From an uncultured archaeon (GTDB taxonomy: Archaea; Thermoproteota; CALKCG01; B24), in contig CALKCG010000080.1 of the NCBI GenBank assembly GCA_938082915.1, positions 1 through 6,790 on the forward strand: 6,790 bases of DNA. The letters run 5' to 3'. The position numbers and the translations under genes were made by a program. Below, piece after piece: positions 5,981 to 6,790 of this stretch; within the stretch, counting starts at the first letter, position 1, and every line of letters begins with the position of its first letter. A model generated the notes under the pieces. It worked only from the letters and a program-made list of their open reading frames with translations. It had not been told where the DNA came from and did no database searches.

Positions 5981-6009
5981 TAGAGATGCTAAACTTATTT
6001 CAGTAGACC

Positions 6010-6790
6010 TTGGGAATAGACCTAGGAGACCTTGTAGTTAAAACCCCTATAACCTTTGAACAACTCTCAGGTAAGTCTATAGCCATAGATGCATATAACA
6101 CACTCTACCAATTTCTCGCTACAATAAGAGGGCCCAGCGGAGAACCTCTTAAAGATAGAGCTGGTAGAATCACTAGCCATTTAAGTGGGCTACTCTACAG
6201 AAGCTGCACATTAATGTCTTACGGTATTAGACTCGTATACGTTTTCGACGGGAAGCCTCCTGCGGAGAAGGAGATGGAGATTAAACGTAGAATGAAGGTT
6301 AAGGAAGAAGCGGCTGTAAAATACGAAGAAGCGTTGAAAGTAGGAGATTTTGAAGCTGCTAGGAAATACGCTCAAGCTACGGCAGTACTTAAAGATGAAA
6401 TGGTCAGCGATGCTAAAAAACTCATATCTTTCCTAGGCATTCCCTGGGTTCAAGCACCTTCAGAAGGTGAGGCACAAGCCTCATACATGGCTTCTAAAGG
6501 TCATGTATGGGCAGTAGCTTCACAAGATCACGACTGTCTACTGTTTGGAGCGCCTAGACTCGTTAGAAATATTGCAGTGACTGGTAGGAGGAAGCTTCCT
6601 GGGCGGAAGCTCTACGTTGAATTACAACCTGAACTTATTGAACTTGAGAAAGTCCTTAAAGCAAATACGTTAACCAGAGAACAGCTTATAGACATAGCTA
6701 TTCTAATAGGTACAGACTATAACCCGGATGGTGTTAAAGGCATAGGACCTAAGAAGGGTTTAAAGCTCATAAAAGAGTATGGAAGCTTAA
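6010..6790 (+). CDS. fen: Flap endonuclease 1 (FEN-1), N-terminal 260 residues, runs off the window
   Basis: FEN-1 is a structure-specific nuclease that removes 5' flaps in Okazaki-fragment maturation and base-excision repair, working with PCNA. Counting from the TTG at 6010, every metal-site acid falls at its canonical archaeal position: D27 (IAID), D80 (YVFDGKPP), E152 and E154 (PSEGEAQ), D173 and D175 (SQDHDC), and D236 (IGTDYN). This also fixes the start, since the N-terminus MGIDLGDLV is the expected one and Gly2 lies at the active site in this family. The helical arch region (about 84-130, basic) and the start of the helix-hairpin-helix GVKGIGPKKGLKLI (241-254) are present. About 80-90 residues, including the C-terminal PCNA-binding peptide, lie beyond the window. 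A nearly leaderless transcript is predicted. Confidence 0.97.
   Translation, partial: MGIDLGDLVVKTPITFEQLSGKSIAIDAYNTLYQFLATIRGPSGEPLKDRAGRITSHLSGLLYRSCTLMSYGIRLVYVFDGKPPAEKEMEIKRRMKVKEEAAVKYEEALKVGDFEAARKYAQATAVLKDEMVSDAKKLISFLGIPWVQAPSEGEAQASYMASKGHVWAVASQDHDCLLFGAPRLVRNIAVTGRRKLPGRKLYVELQPELIELEKVLKANTLTREQLIDIAILIGTDYNPDGVKGIGPKKGLKLIKEYGSL

Noticed and set aside
1..6790. tRNA, rRNA, CRISPR array or intact insertion sequence
   Set aside because: I saw no TpsiC-type motif within a cloverleaf, no rRNA-like sequence, no regularly spaced repeats, and no complete transposase.

Overview
The window looks like chromosomal DNA from an archaeon, most likely a thermophilic member of the TACK-type lineages; I cannot name a genus. 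Three things support this: an archaeal-type FEN-1 flap endonuclease, several archaea-typical proteins (an adenosine-specific kinase family protein and a small THUMP protein), and TATA-like boxes about 25 bp upstream of starts that lie at or just after the predicted transcription start. Many starts are TTG or GTG, and AGA/AGG and ATA codons are common, as in archaeal thermophiles.

Layout. A minus-strand gene (50-553) encodes a membrane-anchored, probably extracellular protein with a LEA14/WHy-like stretch. Next comes a broken JAMM/MPN+ metalloprotease-fold gene (about 748-1257, plus strand). All of its catalytic residues can still be read, but they are spread over two frames and interrupted by a stop. 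A gene-free stretch (1258-1726) follows. It holds two of the window's three conspicuous inverted repeats, the third lying in the tail of the JAMM pseudogene, and possibly the decayed start of a TnpB-like gene. Then come a Gfo/Idh/MocA-type oxidoreductase (1727-2758) and a THUMP-domain RNA-binding protein (2807-3334), both plus strand. A convergent adenosine-specific kinase family gene (3415-3903, minus) is next. A DedA/VTT membrane protein (4105-4791, plus) may be preceded by an overlapping 33-codon ORF. A convergent uroporphyrinogen-decarboxylase-superfamily protein (4830-5897, minus) is followed by the divergently transcribed, truncated fen gene (6010 to the window end).

How the genes relate. 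Most are single-gene units with their own promoter, and I see no metabolic operon. The themes are housekeeping (FEN-1 in DNA replication and repair, THUMP in tRNA modification) plus unrelated accessory enzymes. I did not find a convincing new multi-gene system. The part that most deserves a second look is 748-1690, where a decayed JAMM gene sits next to clustered inverted repeats. The small ORF overlapping the DedA gene and the unusual metal-site motif of the URO-D-like protein are secondary points.
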